A stretch of 7,068 nt of DNA. Origin: Micrococcales bacterium. Its GTDB lineage: Bacteria > Actinomycetota > Actinomycetes > Actinomycetales > Cellulomonadaceae. The number at the start of each line of letters is the position of its first letter. Position 1 is the stretch's first letter. The DNA is taken from contig WRCL01000087.1 of NCBI GenBank assembly GCA_009783975.1, positions 1 to 7,068 of the forward strand, written 5' to 3'. Below, piece after piece: positions 1 through 4,389 of the stretch. Under the pieces are notes generated by a model. That model ran no database searches and was not told the DNA's origin. It saw nothing but the letters and a program-made list of their open reading frames with translations. The translations under genes and the position numbers were made by a program.

Positions 1-66
1 AGGAGGATTCGAACCTCCGACCTTCGGTTTCGTAGACCGACATTCTCTCCACTGAACTACCAGGGC
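1..66 (-). tRNA. tRNA-Arg(ACG), 3' end cut by window edge
   Basis: On the minus strand the gene starts at 66 with GCCCTGG, followed by TA and a four-pair D-stem (GTTC/GAAT). The anticodon stem TCGGT/ACCGA closes the loop CTACGAA, giving anticodon ACG. The T-arm is GGAGG-TTCGAAT-CCTCC. Only the first base of the 3' acceptor strand lies inside the window. The 5' end is a single base from the 3' end of the neighbouring CAT tRNA, so the two are almost certainly processed from one transcript. Confidence 0.88.
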
Positions 67-67
67 G

Positions 68-143
68 TGGCGCGGGCCGGATTTGAACCGACGATCTCGG
101 GCATATGAAACCCGTGGGGACGGCCGAGCTCCCCTACCGCGCT
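68..143 (-). tRNA. tRNA with CAT anticodon (second of two; Met-type)
   Basis: A complete 76-nt cloverleaf on the minus strand: all-GC D-stem GGGG/CCCC, D-loop with A14, G15 and a GG pair, anticodon stem CGGGT/GCCCG, loop TTCATAT (anticodon CAT), T-arm GTCGG-TTCAAAT-CCGGC, discriminator A and no encoded CCA. The acceptor is AGCGCGG against CCGCGCC, leaving A1 opposite C72 unpaired. A 1-72 mismatch is an initiator trait, but the three consecutive G-C pairs next to the loop expected in an initiator are displaced by a T31-G39 wobble. It is therefore probably an elongator Met or an Ile(CAU, lysidine) tRNA. The 5' end coincides with the end of the inserted repeat element at 142-308. Confidence 0.8.
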
Positions 144-308
144 AGTAGTCTGTCGGATCTAAAATGCCGGACAGGAGCGGCGTCAGGTGGGGTGCGTGGC
201 GAGGCGGAGGAGGAGCGTCGCAGCAGCGCTGCGTCCGACGACGACAACGCGGCCAGGCGCCCCGCATGGCGCCGCGAACCCGGCAATTTAGGTGCGACAG
301 ACTACTAG
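142..308. mobile_element. MITE-like palindromic insertion between two tRNA genes
   Basis: The ends carry inverted repeats 142-170 and 280-308 that match at 26 of 29 positions. The outer 14 bases, ctagtagtctgtcg, are perfectly inverted at 295-308. Inside them a second block (177-200 against about 251-275) matches inversely at about 19 of 24, so nearly the whole unit folds into one long hairpin centred on the palindrome gcagcgctgc at 223-232. Both ends carry CTAG, consistent with insertion into CTAG with TA duplication, as known for IS630-like elements, or with a palindromic 4-bp duplication. No believable ORF is present, so mobilisation would need a transposase in trans. Removing it leaves a spacer of about 2 nt between the tRNAs, as elsewhere in the array. 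Family assignment is inference. Confidence 0.72.
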
Positions 309-379
309 TACCCCGTGGGAGGATCGAACTCCCACCGTATGGCTGAGAACCAGGTGTGCTTCCATTACACCAACGGGGC
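309..379 (-). tRNA. tRNA-Glu(CTC), atypical anticodon stem
   Basis: A 71-nt minus-strand tRNA. The acceptor is GCCCCGT/ACGGGGT (G1-U72 wobble), the D-stem GTGT/GCAC, the anticodon loop TTCTCAG (anticodon CTC), the T-arm GGGAG-TTCGATC-CTCCC and the discriminator A. The anticodon stem, CCTGG against CCATA, pairs only at its three loop-proximal positions; 27-43 (C-A) and 28-42 (C-U) are mismatched. An alternative pairing of CACC with GGTG is possible around a small internal loop. The D-arm looks more like tRNA-Gln than tRNA-Glu. The anticodon argues for Glu, but the gene may be partly degenerate. The inserted element at 142-308 directly abuts its 3' end. Confidence 0.75.
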
Positions 380-393
380 ATGTGCGTCTTGCG

Positions 394-465
394 TGCACGA
401 CCCGGGACTCGAACCCGGAACCAACTGGGTGTAAACCAGCTGCGCTACCATTACGCTAATCGTGC
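394..465 (-). tRNA. tRNA-Val(TAC)
   Basis: A 72-nt minus-strand cloverleaf: acceptor GCACGAT/GTCGTGC, D-stem GCGT/GCGC, anticodon stem GCTGG/CCAGT closing loop TTTACAC (anticodon TAC), T-arm CCGGG-TTCGAGT-CCCGG, discriminator A. No CCA is encoded. The gene lies 14 nt upstream of tRNA-Glu and 1 nt downstream of the first CAT tRNA. Confidence 0.95.
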
Positions 466-466
466 G

Positions 467-538
467 TGGCGACAACAGGATTCGAACCTGTGCCCACGGC
501 TCATGAGACCGTTGCTCTGCCTGCTGAGCTATGCCGCC
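467..538 (-). tRNA. tRNA-Met(CAT), elongator type
   Basis: A 72-nt minus-strand cloverleaf: acceptor GGCGGCA/TGTCGCC, D-stem GCTC/GAGC, anticodon stem ACGGT/GCCGT, loop CTCATGA (anticodon CAT), T-arm ACAGG-TTCGAAT-CCTGT, discriminator A. The fully paired acceptor and lack of a GGG/CCC anticodon stem exclude an initiator. Position 37 is G, whereas Met and Ile2 tRNAs usually have A37. The single-base spacer to tRNA-Val implies co-transcription. Confidence 0.93.
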
Positions 539-539
539 A

Positions 540-558
540 CGTGGATCGGTGTTCCACG
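540..558 (-). other. small spacer hairpin between tRNA-Lys and tRNA-Met
   Basis: CGTGGA and TCCACG form a six-pair stem with a seven-base loop in the 23-nt spacer. It may expose processing sites between the two tRNAs. There is no T-run. Confidence 0.5.
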
Positions 559-561
559 ACG

Positions 562-634
562 TAGGTCCCGCGGGCCTCGAACCCGCTACCCCCGGCGTAA
601 GAGACCGGTGCACCACCAGTTGTGCTTGAGACCT
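562..634 (-). tRNA. tRNA-Lys(CTT)
   Basis: A 73-nt minus-strand cloverleaf: acceptor AGGTCTC/GGGACCT, D-stem GCAC/GTGC, anticodon stem CCGGT/GCCGG, loop CTCTTAC (anticodon CTT), five-base variable loop, T-arm GCGGG-TTCGAGG-CCCGC, discriminator A. All stems are complete. No CCA is encoded. Confidence 0.95.
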
Positions 635-644
635 GTGCAAGGTT

Positions 645-683
645 CCCCGCCCGTCGCCGTGCGCGGCACGACGACGGGCGGGG
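645..683 (-). other. strong GC-rich hairpin between tRNA-Tyr and tRNA-Lys
   Basis: CCCCGCCCGTCG (645-656) is perfectly inverted at 672-683. An inner CGTGC/GCACG stem (658-662, 666-670) stacks on it around a GCG loop. The hairpin fills most of the 58-nt spacer. On the minus strand it is not followed by a T-run, so it could be a partial terminator, a processing signal or a structured spacer. Confidence 0.65.
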
Positions 684-692
684 CAGCCTCCG

Positions 693-773
693 TGCGCCGG
701 GAGGGATTCGAACCCCCGAACCCGAAGGGACTGGGTTACGACCAGCCAGCGTTGTCCGCTTGCATACCGACGC
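693..773 (-). tRNA. tRNA-Tyr(GTA), atypical (C33, weak D-stem)
   Basis: An 81-nt minus-strand class II tRNA. The acceptor is GCGTCGG/CCGGCGC, the anticodon stem GCTGG/CCAGT, the loop TCGTAAC, and a CCC-TTC-GGG variable arm precedes the T-arm GGGGG-TTCGAAT-CCCTC; discriminator A. The GTA anticodon and long variable arm agree with bacterial tRNA-Tyr. Two features are unusual. Position 33 is C instead of the near-invariant U, and the D-stem has only two Watson-Crick pairs (11-24 and 12-23). It may be a divergent, phage-like or decaying tRNA. Confidence 0.84.
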
Positions 774-777
774 ATGA

Positions 778-833
778 CCCCAGGTGGCCTGTCCGGCCAC
801 CGGGGGCGTGGGCGGCCAGGCGTACCTGGCCGC
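778..833. repeat. two tandem GC-rich hairpins upstream of tRNA-Tyr
   Basis: GGTGGCC (783-789) pairs with GGCCACC (795-801), extended outward by a CCCC/GGGG clamp. Next, GCGGCCAGG (812-820) pairs perfectly with CCTGGCCGC (825-833) around CGTA. They lie in the 167-nt gap between tRNA-Trp and tRNA-Tyr and would form in either transcript. Role unknown: possibly processing stems for the array precursor. Confidence 0.6.
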
Positions 834-838
834 TGGCG

Positions 839-865
839 TTTCTCGTCCACTGTGCAGTTCTCAAC
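839..865 (-). promoter_or_regulatory. pre-rRNA-leader-like (boxA/antitermination-type) motif
   Basis: The minus strand contains TTGAGAACTGCACAGTGG followed by ACGAGAAAC. From memory this closely resembles the TTGAGAACT-x-CACAGTGGACG leader found just before 23S rRNA in many actinobacterial rrn operons, a region linked to boxA-type antitermination and processing. It precedes tRNA-Tyr and the downstream tRNAs. Its function here is inferred. Confidence 0.5.
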
Positions 866-916
866 CCCGCCGGGGCGGGACGTGCGCCACATGGCGGACC
901 ATGGGCTTGGCTCACA

Positions 917-938
917 GGTGAAGACCGGGGTCTTCACC
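917..938 (-). terminator. terminator-like hairpin just after tRNA-Trp
   Basis: GGTGAAGACC and GGTCTTCACC form a perfect ten-pair inverted repeat beginning 2 nt after the tRNA-Trp 3' end. There is no U-run, as is common for actinobacterial terminators. It suggests tRNA-Trp may be a separate unit or that transcripts are partly terminated here. Confidence 0.55.
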
Positions 939-940
939 AG

Positions 941-1012
941 CACGGACGGAAGGATTTGAACCCTCAACCTACGGGTTTGGAGGCCGCTGCTCTGCCGTTG
1001 AGCTACGTCCGC
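941..1012 (-). tRNA. tRNA-Trp(CCA)
   Basis: A 72-nt minus-strand cloverleaf: acceptor GCGGACG/CGTCCGT, D-stem GCTC/GAGC, loop CTCCAAA (anticodon CCA), T-arm GAGGG-TTCAAAT-CCTTC, discriminator G as usual for tRNA-Trp. The anticodon stem GCGGC/CCCGT has a C31-C39 mismatch next to the loop. It is the first gene of the array and begins only about 30 nt after the terminator of the peptide gene upstream. Confidence 0.92.
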
Positions 1013-1029
1013 TCGGTATGGTGTTGTCG

Positions 1030-1073
1030 TTCACAAACAAGAAGGCCGCTTCGGAGAGCTCCGGAAGCGGCCT
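1030..1073 (-). terminator. intrinsic terminator of the small peptide gene
   Basis: On the minus strand AGGCCGCTTCCGG and CCGAAGCGGCCT form a 12-pair stem with one bulge and a loop of about six bases (1043-1073), followed by a T-rich tail TTCTTGTTTG. It begins 19 nt after the stop codon of the peptide gene and ends just before tRNA-Trp. Confidence 0.8.
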
Positions 1074-1092
1074 GGTCGTCACCCTCGCAGGG

Positions 1093-1230
1093 TCACGTCA
1101 TCGCGGCTCCCGAGCCCGCCCACCGGGTGTCTTCACACGCGGCGGACATGATGTCCGACACGCTGAGACACCGGCAGGCGCCGGCGCACAGCACGACGAA
1201 GCGGTGCATGGTCGCGTGCTTCGCGGCCAT
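1093..1230 (-). CDS. small cysteine-rich peptide, 45 aa, unknown function
   Basis: I do not recognise this peptide. The start is the ATG at 1230, fixed by the strong Shine-Dalgarno AAGGAGGT six bases upstream. Nearly every codon ends in G or C, so it reads as a genuine gene. The 45 residues begin MAAKHATMHRFVVLCAGACR. Cysteines lie at about 15, 19, 21 and 32, with a short hydrophobic run before them, and the C-terminus is small and polar (TRWAGSGAAMT). The gene has its own intrinsic terminator and stands immediately upstream of the tRNA array on the same strand. An imperfect palindrome lies 35-57 bp upstream of the start. No modification enzyme is visible nearby, so a RiPP precursor is only one possibility; a metal- or redox-sensing peptide or a leader peptide are others. 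Confidence 0.75.
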   Translation of the reverse strand: MAAKHATMHRFVVLCAGACRCLSVSDIMSAACEDTRWAGSGAAMT

Positions 1231-1262
1231 CGGTACCACCTCCTTCGTGCGGCTCACCGGTT

Positions 1263-1287
1263 GCGGGCCATCACTATGGTGACCCGC
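1263..1287. promoter_or_regulatory. operator-like imperfect palindrome upstream of the peptide gene
   Basis: The 25-bp sequence starting gcgggccatcac and ending ggtgacccgc is an inverted repeat around CTA, with one mismatch and one G-T pair over 12 positions. On the minus strand it overlaps a weak -10-like CATAGT and lies upstream of the Shine-Dalgarno. It could be an operator for the peptide gene or a leader hairpin. This is suggestive only. Confidence 0.4.
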
Positions 1288-1477
1288 CTCCCGCCGCACT
1301 GTCCACCATTTATTCGACATCGTTTCCCCCACGCGTCGGTTGCTGCTGTCTGTGCTGGTCAGCAGACCCAACGCCCCACCAGCCCGACCTCCCGCCGGTT
1401 GCTCCTGCTACAGGTCGTCAGCGTCGCTGGGTGCAGCTGGTCGAGGGCGTCGTGACGCTGATGGCGGTGGCGTCGGG

Positions 1478-1483
1478 CAGGAT
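1478..1483 (+). promoter_or_regulatory. weak -10 candidate for the FKBP gene
   Basis: CAGGAT lies about 32 bp upstream of the ATG at 1516 and fits the xANNNT core of actinobacterial -10 elements. The nearest -35-like GTGACG is 20 bp upstream, a longer spacing than usual. The rest of 1231-1515 shows no other gene. Confidence 0.3.
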
Positions 1484-1515
1484 AGGGCCTGACACCGACC
1501 ACACGAGGAGCTCTC

Positions 1516-1917
1516 ATGACAACCCTGCCCCAGGCGTCCGGCGGTTTTGGCGACAAGCCCACGCTGGCCTTCCCACCGACCGGCGCCCCTGGCGACCTGC
1601 AGGTCCAGGTCTTGGTGCCTGGGTCTGGGCCTGTGGTCCAGGCGGGCCAGGAGATCGAGGTGCACTACCTGGGCCAGGTCTGGGGCGGGTCGGTGTTCGA
1701 CACCTCCTACGACCGCGGCGAGACGGTGAAGTTCCCCATCGGTGTGCGCCAGGTCATCGCCGGGTGGGACCAGGGGCTGGTCGGCCAGCAGGTCGGCACG
1801 CGGGTGCTGCTGTCGATCCCCTCACACCTGGGCTACGGCGACCGCGGGATGCCGGCGGCTGGGATCCGCGGCGGCGACACCCTCGTCTTCGTCGTCGACA
1901 TCGTCGACGCCCGCTGA
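1516..1917 (+). CDS. FKBP-type peptidyl-prolyl cis-trans isomerase
   Basis: A single-domain 133-residue FKBP that catalyses cis-trans isomerisation of Xaa-Pro bonds and assists protein folding. The domain covers about residues 27-133. The hallmark pocket residues of the family are present: Y51 in HYLGQVW, F61-D62, F73, V80-I81 and W84 in VIAGWDQGLVG, Y107 in HLGYGDRG and F125 in LVFVVDI. There is no signal peptide, lipobox or membrane segment, so a cytoplasmic location is expected. The length fits the short actinobacterial FKBPs. The start ATG is preceded at a suitable distance by GAGGAG. It appears monocistronic: nothing on the same strand precedes it, and the next plus-strand gene has its own promoter. 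A 7-bp inverted repeat (1933-1939 and 1962-1968) just after the stop may aid termination. Confidence 0.95.
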   Translation: MTTLPQASGGFGDKPTLAFPPTGAPGDLQVQVLVPGSGPVVQAGQEIEVHYLGQVWGGSVFDTSYDRGETVKFPIGVRQVIAGWDQGLVGQQVGTRVLLSIPSHLGYGDRGMPAAGIRGGDTLVFVVDIVDAR

Positions 1918-1942
1918 GACCGTCCTGTCCGGCACTGCCGCG

Positions 1943-2173
1943 TCAGCCCGCCCGCAGGTCGGGCAGTGTGATGCTCTCGTCGAGCAGGGCACGTGCGAAC
2001 AGGCGCAGAGGGTCGCGGTCGCGTCGGCGCGGCGGGGCGTTGTCGAGGGCCAAGGCGTCACGGAAGTAGGGGGCGGAGTTGGCGAAGGGCGTGTTGTCGA
2101 CGGTGACCCAAAACTGGCGAAGGACCCGTCGGACACCGCTTAGTCTGTGCCCATGAGCTCTGTGCCGTCGCAC
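1943..2173 (-). CDS. possible small CDS or 3' remnant of a gene, unknown
   Basis: From about 2113 down to the TGA at 1943 the minus strand reads as a convincing protein of 56 residues, beginning FWVTVDNTPFANSAPYFRDA and ending ESITLPDLRAG, with G/C-ending codons almost throughout. I do not recognise it. No ATG, GTG or TTG opens this part. The nearest in-frame start, GTG at 2173, lies inside the start of the divergent AI-2E gene and adds about 20 Arg-rich residues with poor codon use. The simplest reading is the surviving C-terminus of an older gene whose 5' part was lost when the AI-2E gene or its promoter was placed here. A short real gene with a non-standard start remains possible. No product is proposed. 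Confidence 0.4.
   Translation of the reverse strand: MRRHRAHGHRLSGVRRVLRQFWVTVDNTPFANSAPYFRDALALDNAPPRRRDRDPLRLFARALLDESITLPDLRAG
2141..2146 (+). promoter_or_regulatory. -10 element of a leaderless promoter for the AI-2E gene
   Basis: TAGTCT matches the actinobacterial TANNNT -10 consensus. The first base of the ATG at 2153 lies 7 bp after it, where transcription would start, and no Shine-Dalgarno is visible. This pattern indicates a leaderless mRNA beginning at the start codon. Confidence 0.6.
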
Positions 2174-3313
2174 CCGGTGACTCCTGCTGTCCGTGCTGCT
2201 GCGTCGTGGTCGTGGCGGTTGCTGGCCATTGGGCTGGCGGTCGCCGGTGGGGTGTGGATCGTCGCGCAGCTGCTGGTGATCGTCGTGCCGGTGGCGGTCG
2301 CGTTGCTGCTCACGGTGTTGCTGCACCCAGCGGTGACGTTCTTGAACAGGTGGATGCCCCGGGGCGCGGCTGTGGGGGTGGCGGTCGCCGGGATGCTGCT
2401 GGTCGTCGTGGGGCTGCTCGCGGCAGCTGGGGCGTCGATCGCCAACGGGATCGGCGGGCTGTGGGACAAAGCCCAGACCGGGTTCGCCGACCTCATGACG
2501 TGGCTGGCCGAGGGACCGCTGGAGGTCTCCCCCGACGACGTCGACCATTACGTCGACCAAGCCACTGACGCGCTGAGCGGGTTCTCCAGCCAGCTGCTGT
2601 CCGGGGCAGCCAAAGCGACAGTGACCGCCGGGCACATCGGCGCCGGGACACTGATCGCACTGTTCTGCCTGGTGTTCTTCTTGCTCGACGGACGCGGGAT
2701 CTGGACGTGGCTGGTCGGGCTGCTGCCGAAGACGGCACGCACCAGCGTCCACCAGGCCGGGCGCCGCGGGTGGGTCACGTTGTCTGGGTATGTGCGCACC
2801 CAGGTGCTCGTCGCGGCGGTCGACGCGGTGGGGATCGGCGTCGGGGCCGCGGCGCTGCGGCTGCCGATGGCGTTGTCGCTGGGGGTGCTGGTGTTCCTGG
2901 GGTCGTTCATCCCCATCGTCGGTGCCCTGGCGACCGGTGCGGTCGCGGTGCTCGTCGCGCTCGTCGCCGGCGGGCCGTGGACCGCGTTGTGGATGCTCAT
3001 CATCGTCATCGGCGTCCAGCAGGTCGAAGGGCACGTGCTCCAGCCGTTCCTCATGGGCCACGCCGTGTCCTTGCACCCCATGGCCGTGCTGCTCGCCGTG
3101 GCTGCCGGGTCGGTCGTCGCCGGGATCGTCGGTGCGCTGTTCGCTGTGCCGCTCGTGGCTGTGGCGAACACGGTCATGATGTACCTGCACGGTCACGACA
3201 AGTTCCCCGAGCTCGGCACTGACGACAGCCTCGACCAGCGCCGACAACCTGACCCCGAACCGGACAGCGAGGCTGATGACAGCGTCGAGGAGACCGTCGA
3301 CGCCGAGGCGTAG
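2153..3313 (+). CDS. AI-2E family transporter (PerM/YdiK-like membrane protein)
   Basis: A 386-residue integral membrane protein of the AI-2E exporter-like family (PF01594). Hydrophobic segments occur at about residues 22-60, 73-98, 163-179, 215-235, 240-272, 276-290 and 306-345. The soluble stretch between segments (about 100-160) and the family motifs GSFIPIVGALATG (250-262), QQVEGHVLQPFLMG (289-302) and the SLHP element near 306-309 are clear. The acidic, disordered C-terminal tail (about 355-386) follows a short basic linker. Substrates of most members are unknown; autoinducer-2 export is shown for E. coli TqsA only, and a Na+/H+ antiporter role has been reported for others. A GTG at 2147 is possible, but the leaderless promoter favours ATG 2153. 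The gene converges on mca with 16 bp between stop codons. Confidence 0.93.
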   Translation: MSSVPSHPVTPAVRAAASWSWRLLAIGLAVAGGVWIVAQLLVIVVPVAVALLLTVLLHPAVTFLNRWMPRGAAVGVAVAGMLLVVVGLLAAAGASIANGIGGLWDKAQTGFADLMTWLAEGPLEVSPDDVDHYVDQATDALSGFSSQLLSGAAKATVTAGHIGAGTLIALFCLVFFLLDGRGIWTWLVGLLPKTARTSVHQAGRRGWVTLSGYVRTQVLVAAVDAVGIGVGAAALRLPMALSLGVLVFLGSFIPIVGALATGAVAVLVALVAGGPWTALWMLIIVIGVQQVEGHVLQPFLMGHAVSLHPMAVLLAVAAGSVVAGIVGALFAVPLVAVANTVMMYLHGHDKFPELGTDDSLDQRRQPDPEPDSEADDSVEETVDAEA

Positions 3314-3329
3314 GCACCGGCTCCGGGGC

Positions 3330-4181
3330 TCAGGCCAGGTCTGCGACGCCGGCGAACAGGTCGTCCTCGGGCAAGACCGTCAGCGCCGTGGCACGTGCGA
3401 GGTGGAACTCTTCGTACGGCCAGACCTGGGCTTCGAGGTCTCGCGGCACAGCGAAGAAGAAGCCGTCGGGGTCGACCTGGCTGGTATGGGCGCGCAACGC
3501 CGCGTCCCGGGCAGGGAAAAAGTCCGCGCACTCGATGCGGGTGGTGGCGCGCGGCCGGTCCCCGTGCCGGTCGGCCCACCCGACGAACGGTGAGACCAGA
3601 CCTGCGCTGGTCATCGCCTCGTGCAAAGCGTTGAAACGTCCGGCGGAGAAGGTCACGTCGTAGTAGAGCTTGGGCACCTGCCACACCGGGCCCGCGTCGG
3701 GGAGCTGGGCCGGGTCGCTGGCCGCCTCGTACGCCGCGAGGGACACCTCGTGGGTGCGCACGTGGTCCAGGTGGGGGTAGCCGCCTGACGGGTCGTACGT
3801 GGTCATCACATGCGGGCGGAACTGGCGGACCACGGCGACCAGGGCCGCGGTGGCCTGCGCCAGCGGCGTCGCGGCAAAGCTGTCCGGTGCCGGGTCGTTG
3901 TCGGGGTCGAACCCAGAGTCGACGAACCCCAACCAGTGCTGACGCACCCCCAGGGCTGCGGCTGCGGCAGCCATCTCCTGGCGGCGCAGATCGGCGGTCT
4001 GGGCCATACCCGCCGGGACGGGCCCGGCGAAGCCCGGGTTGAGGATGGTGCCGCGCTCGCCGCCAGTACATGTGACGACGAGGACCTCAACCCCCTCCGC
4101 GGCGTATTTCGCGCAGGTCGCACCGCCTTTGCTCGCCTCGTCGTCGGGGTGGGCGTGGACCGCCATCAACCGTCCGCCCAT
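3330..4181 (-). CDS. mca: mycothiol S-conjugate amidase Mca
   Basis: A 283-residue zinc amidase of the PIG-L/LmbE fold. It cleaves mycothiol S-conjugates into a mercapturic acid, which is exported, and GlcN-Ins, which is recycled; this is cytoplasmic detoxification of electrophiles and antibiotics. The AHPDDE motif (residues 10-15) supplies zinc ligands H11 and D14. GGYPHLDHVRTHE (133-145) supplies ligand H140 and the nearby Y135 and H137 expected at the active site. TCTGGERG (38-44) is also typical. Overall length and the Mca-like C-terminus (DGFFFAVPRD, VWPYEEFHLA) distinguish it from the deacetylase MshB. The ATG at 4181 follows GGAAGGAGA at 7 nt; longer upstream reading lacks coding character. 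It is divergent from greA. In many relatives a DUF4307 gene lies between mca and greA; none is visible here. Confidence 0.95.
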   Translation of the reverse strand: MGGRLMAVHAHPDDEASKGGATCAKYAAEGVEVLVVTCTGGERGTILNPGFAGPVPAGMAQTADLRRQEMAAAAAALGVRQHWLGFVDSGFDPDNDPAPDSFAATPLAQATAALVAVVRQFRPHVMTTYDPSGGYPHLDHVRTHEVSLAAYEAASDPAQLPDAGPVWQVPKLYYDVTFSAGRFNALHEAMTSAGLVSPFVGWADRHGDRPRATTRIECADFFPARDAALRAHTSQVDPDGFFFAVPRDLEAQVWPYEEFHLARATALTVLPEDDLFAGVADLA

Positions 4182-4219
4182 GGGCAGGTCTCCTTCCCCG
4201 TCGTCGCTGGACCCAGACC

Positions 4220-4225
4220 AGGGTA
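4220..4225 (-). promoter_or_regulatory. -10 candidate for mca
   Basis: TACCCT on the minus strand (in GGCTACCCTGG) matches TANNNT and lies 38 bp upstream of the mca ATG, a suitable distance for a short leader containing the Shine-Dalgarno. No good -35 hexamer is seen. Confidence 0.45.
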
Positions 4226-4383
4226 GCCGGGGTGTGCGCTCGCCAGGTCGCAGGGAAAGCGTGGAAGAACTCAGCCATGTGGCCGCTTTGTCCGGTTTCG
4301 TCCCAGTTTCCCGCTGGGCGAGACGCCAGACGTGCGCTCGTGGACATGCGTGGCTGAAGATCGATCCTGGGCGGCCGATGAGA

Positions 4384-4389
4384 TACGCT
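4384..4389 (+). promoter_or_regulatory. -10 candidate for greA
   Basis: TACGCT in GATACGCTGG matches TANNNT. The hexamer 17 bp upstream, TCGATC, is a poor -35. It would give a leader of about 107 nt before the GTG start. Confidence 0.4.

Noticed and set aside
142..308. CRISPR or tandem repeat in the first 310 bases
   Set aside because: The repeats there are inverted, occur once and have no spacer series; tRNA T-arms account for the recurring ttcgaa motifs.
467..538. Initiator tRNA-fMet
   Set aside because: It has a paired G1-C72 acceptor end and lacks the three G-C pairs next to the anticodon loop.
365..967. 200-codon minus-strand frame in the tRNA region
   Set aside because: It reads through tRNA genes in the sense direction; the open frame is a consequence of high GC, not coding.
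356..1282. 308-codon plus-strand frame across the tRNA region
   Set aside because: It runs antisense through seven structured tRNA genes and the peptide gene, has no Shine-Dalgarno, and has non-protein-like composition.
1093..1371. Longer form of the Cys-rich peptide starting at 1371
   Set aside because: The extra 47 codons cross the palindrome and Shine-Dalgarno of the shorter form and have poor codon use.
1943..3247. Long 434-codon open frame on the minus strand across the AI-2E gene
   Set aside because: It is the antisense shadow of the transporter; its residues are dominated by His, Arg, Gln and Asp repeats. Only its last 56 codons or so, outside the transporter, look coding and are reported separately.
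3314..3329. Dedicated terminator between the AI-2E gene and mca
   Set aside because: The two stop codons are 16 bp apart and no clear hairpin fits the gap.
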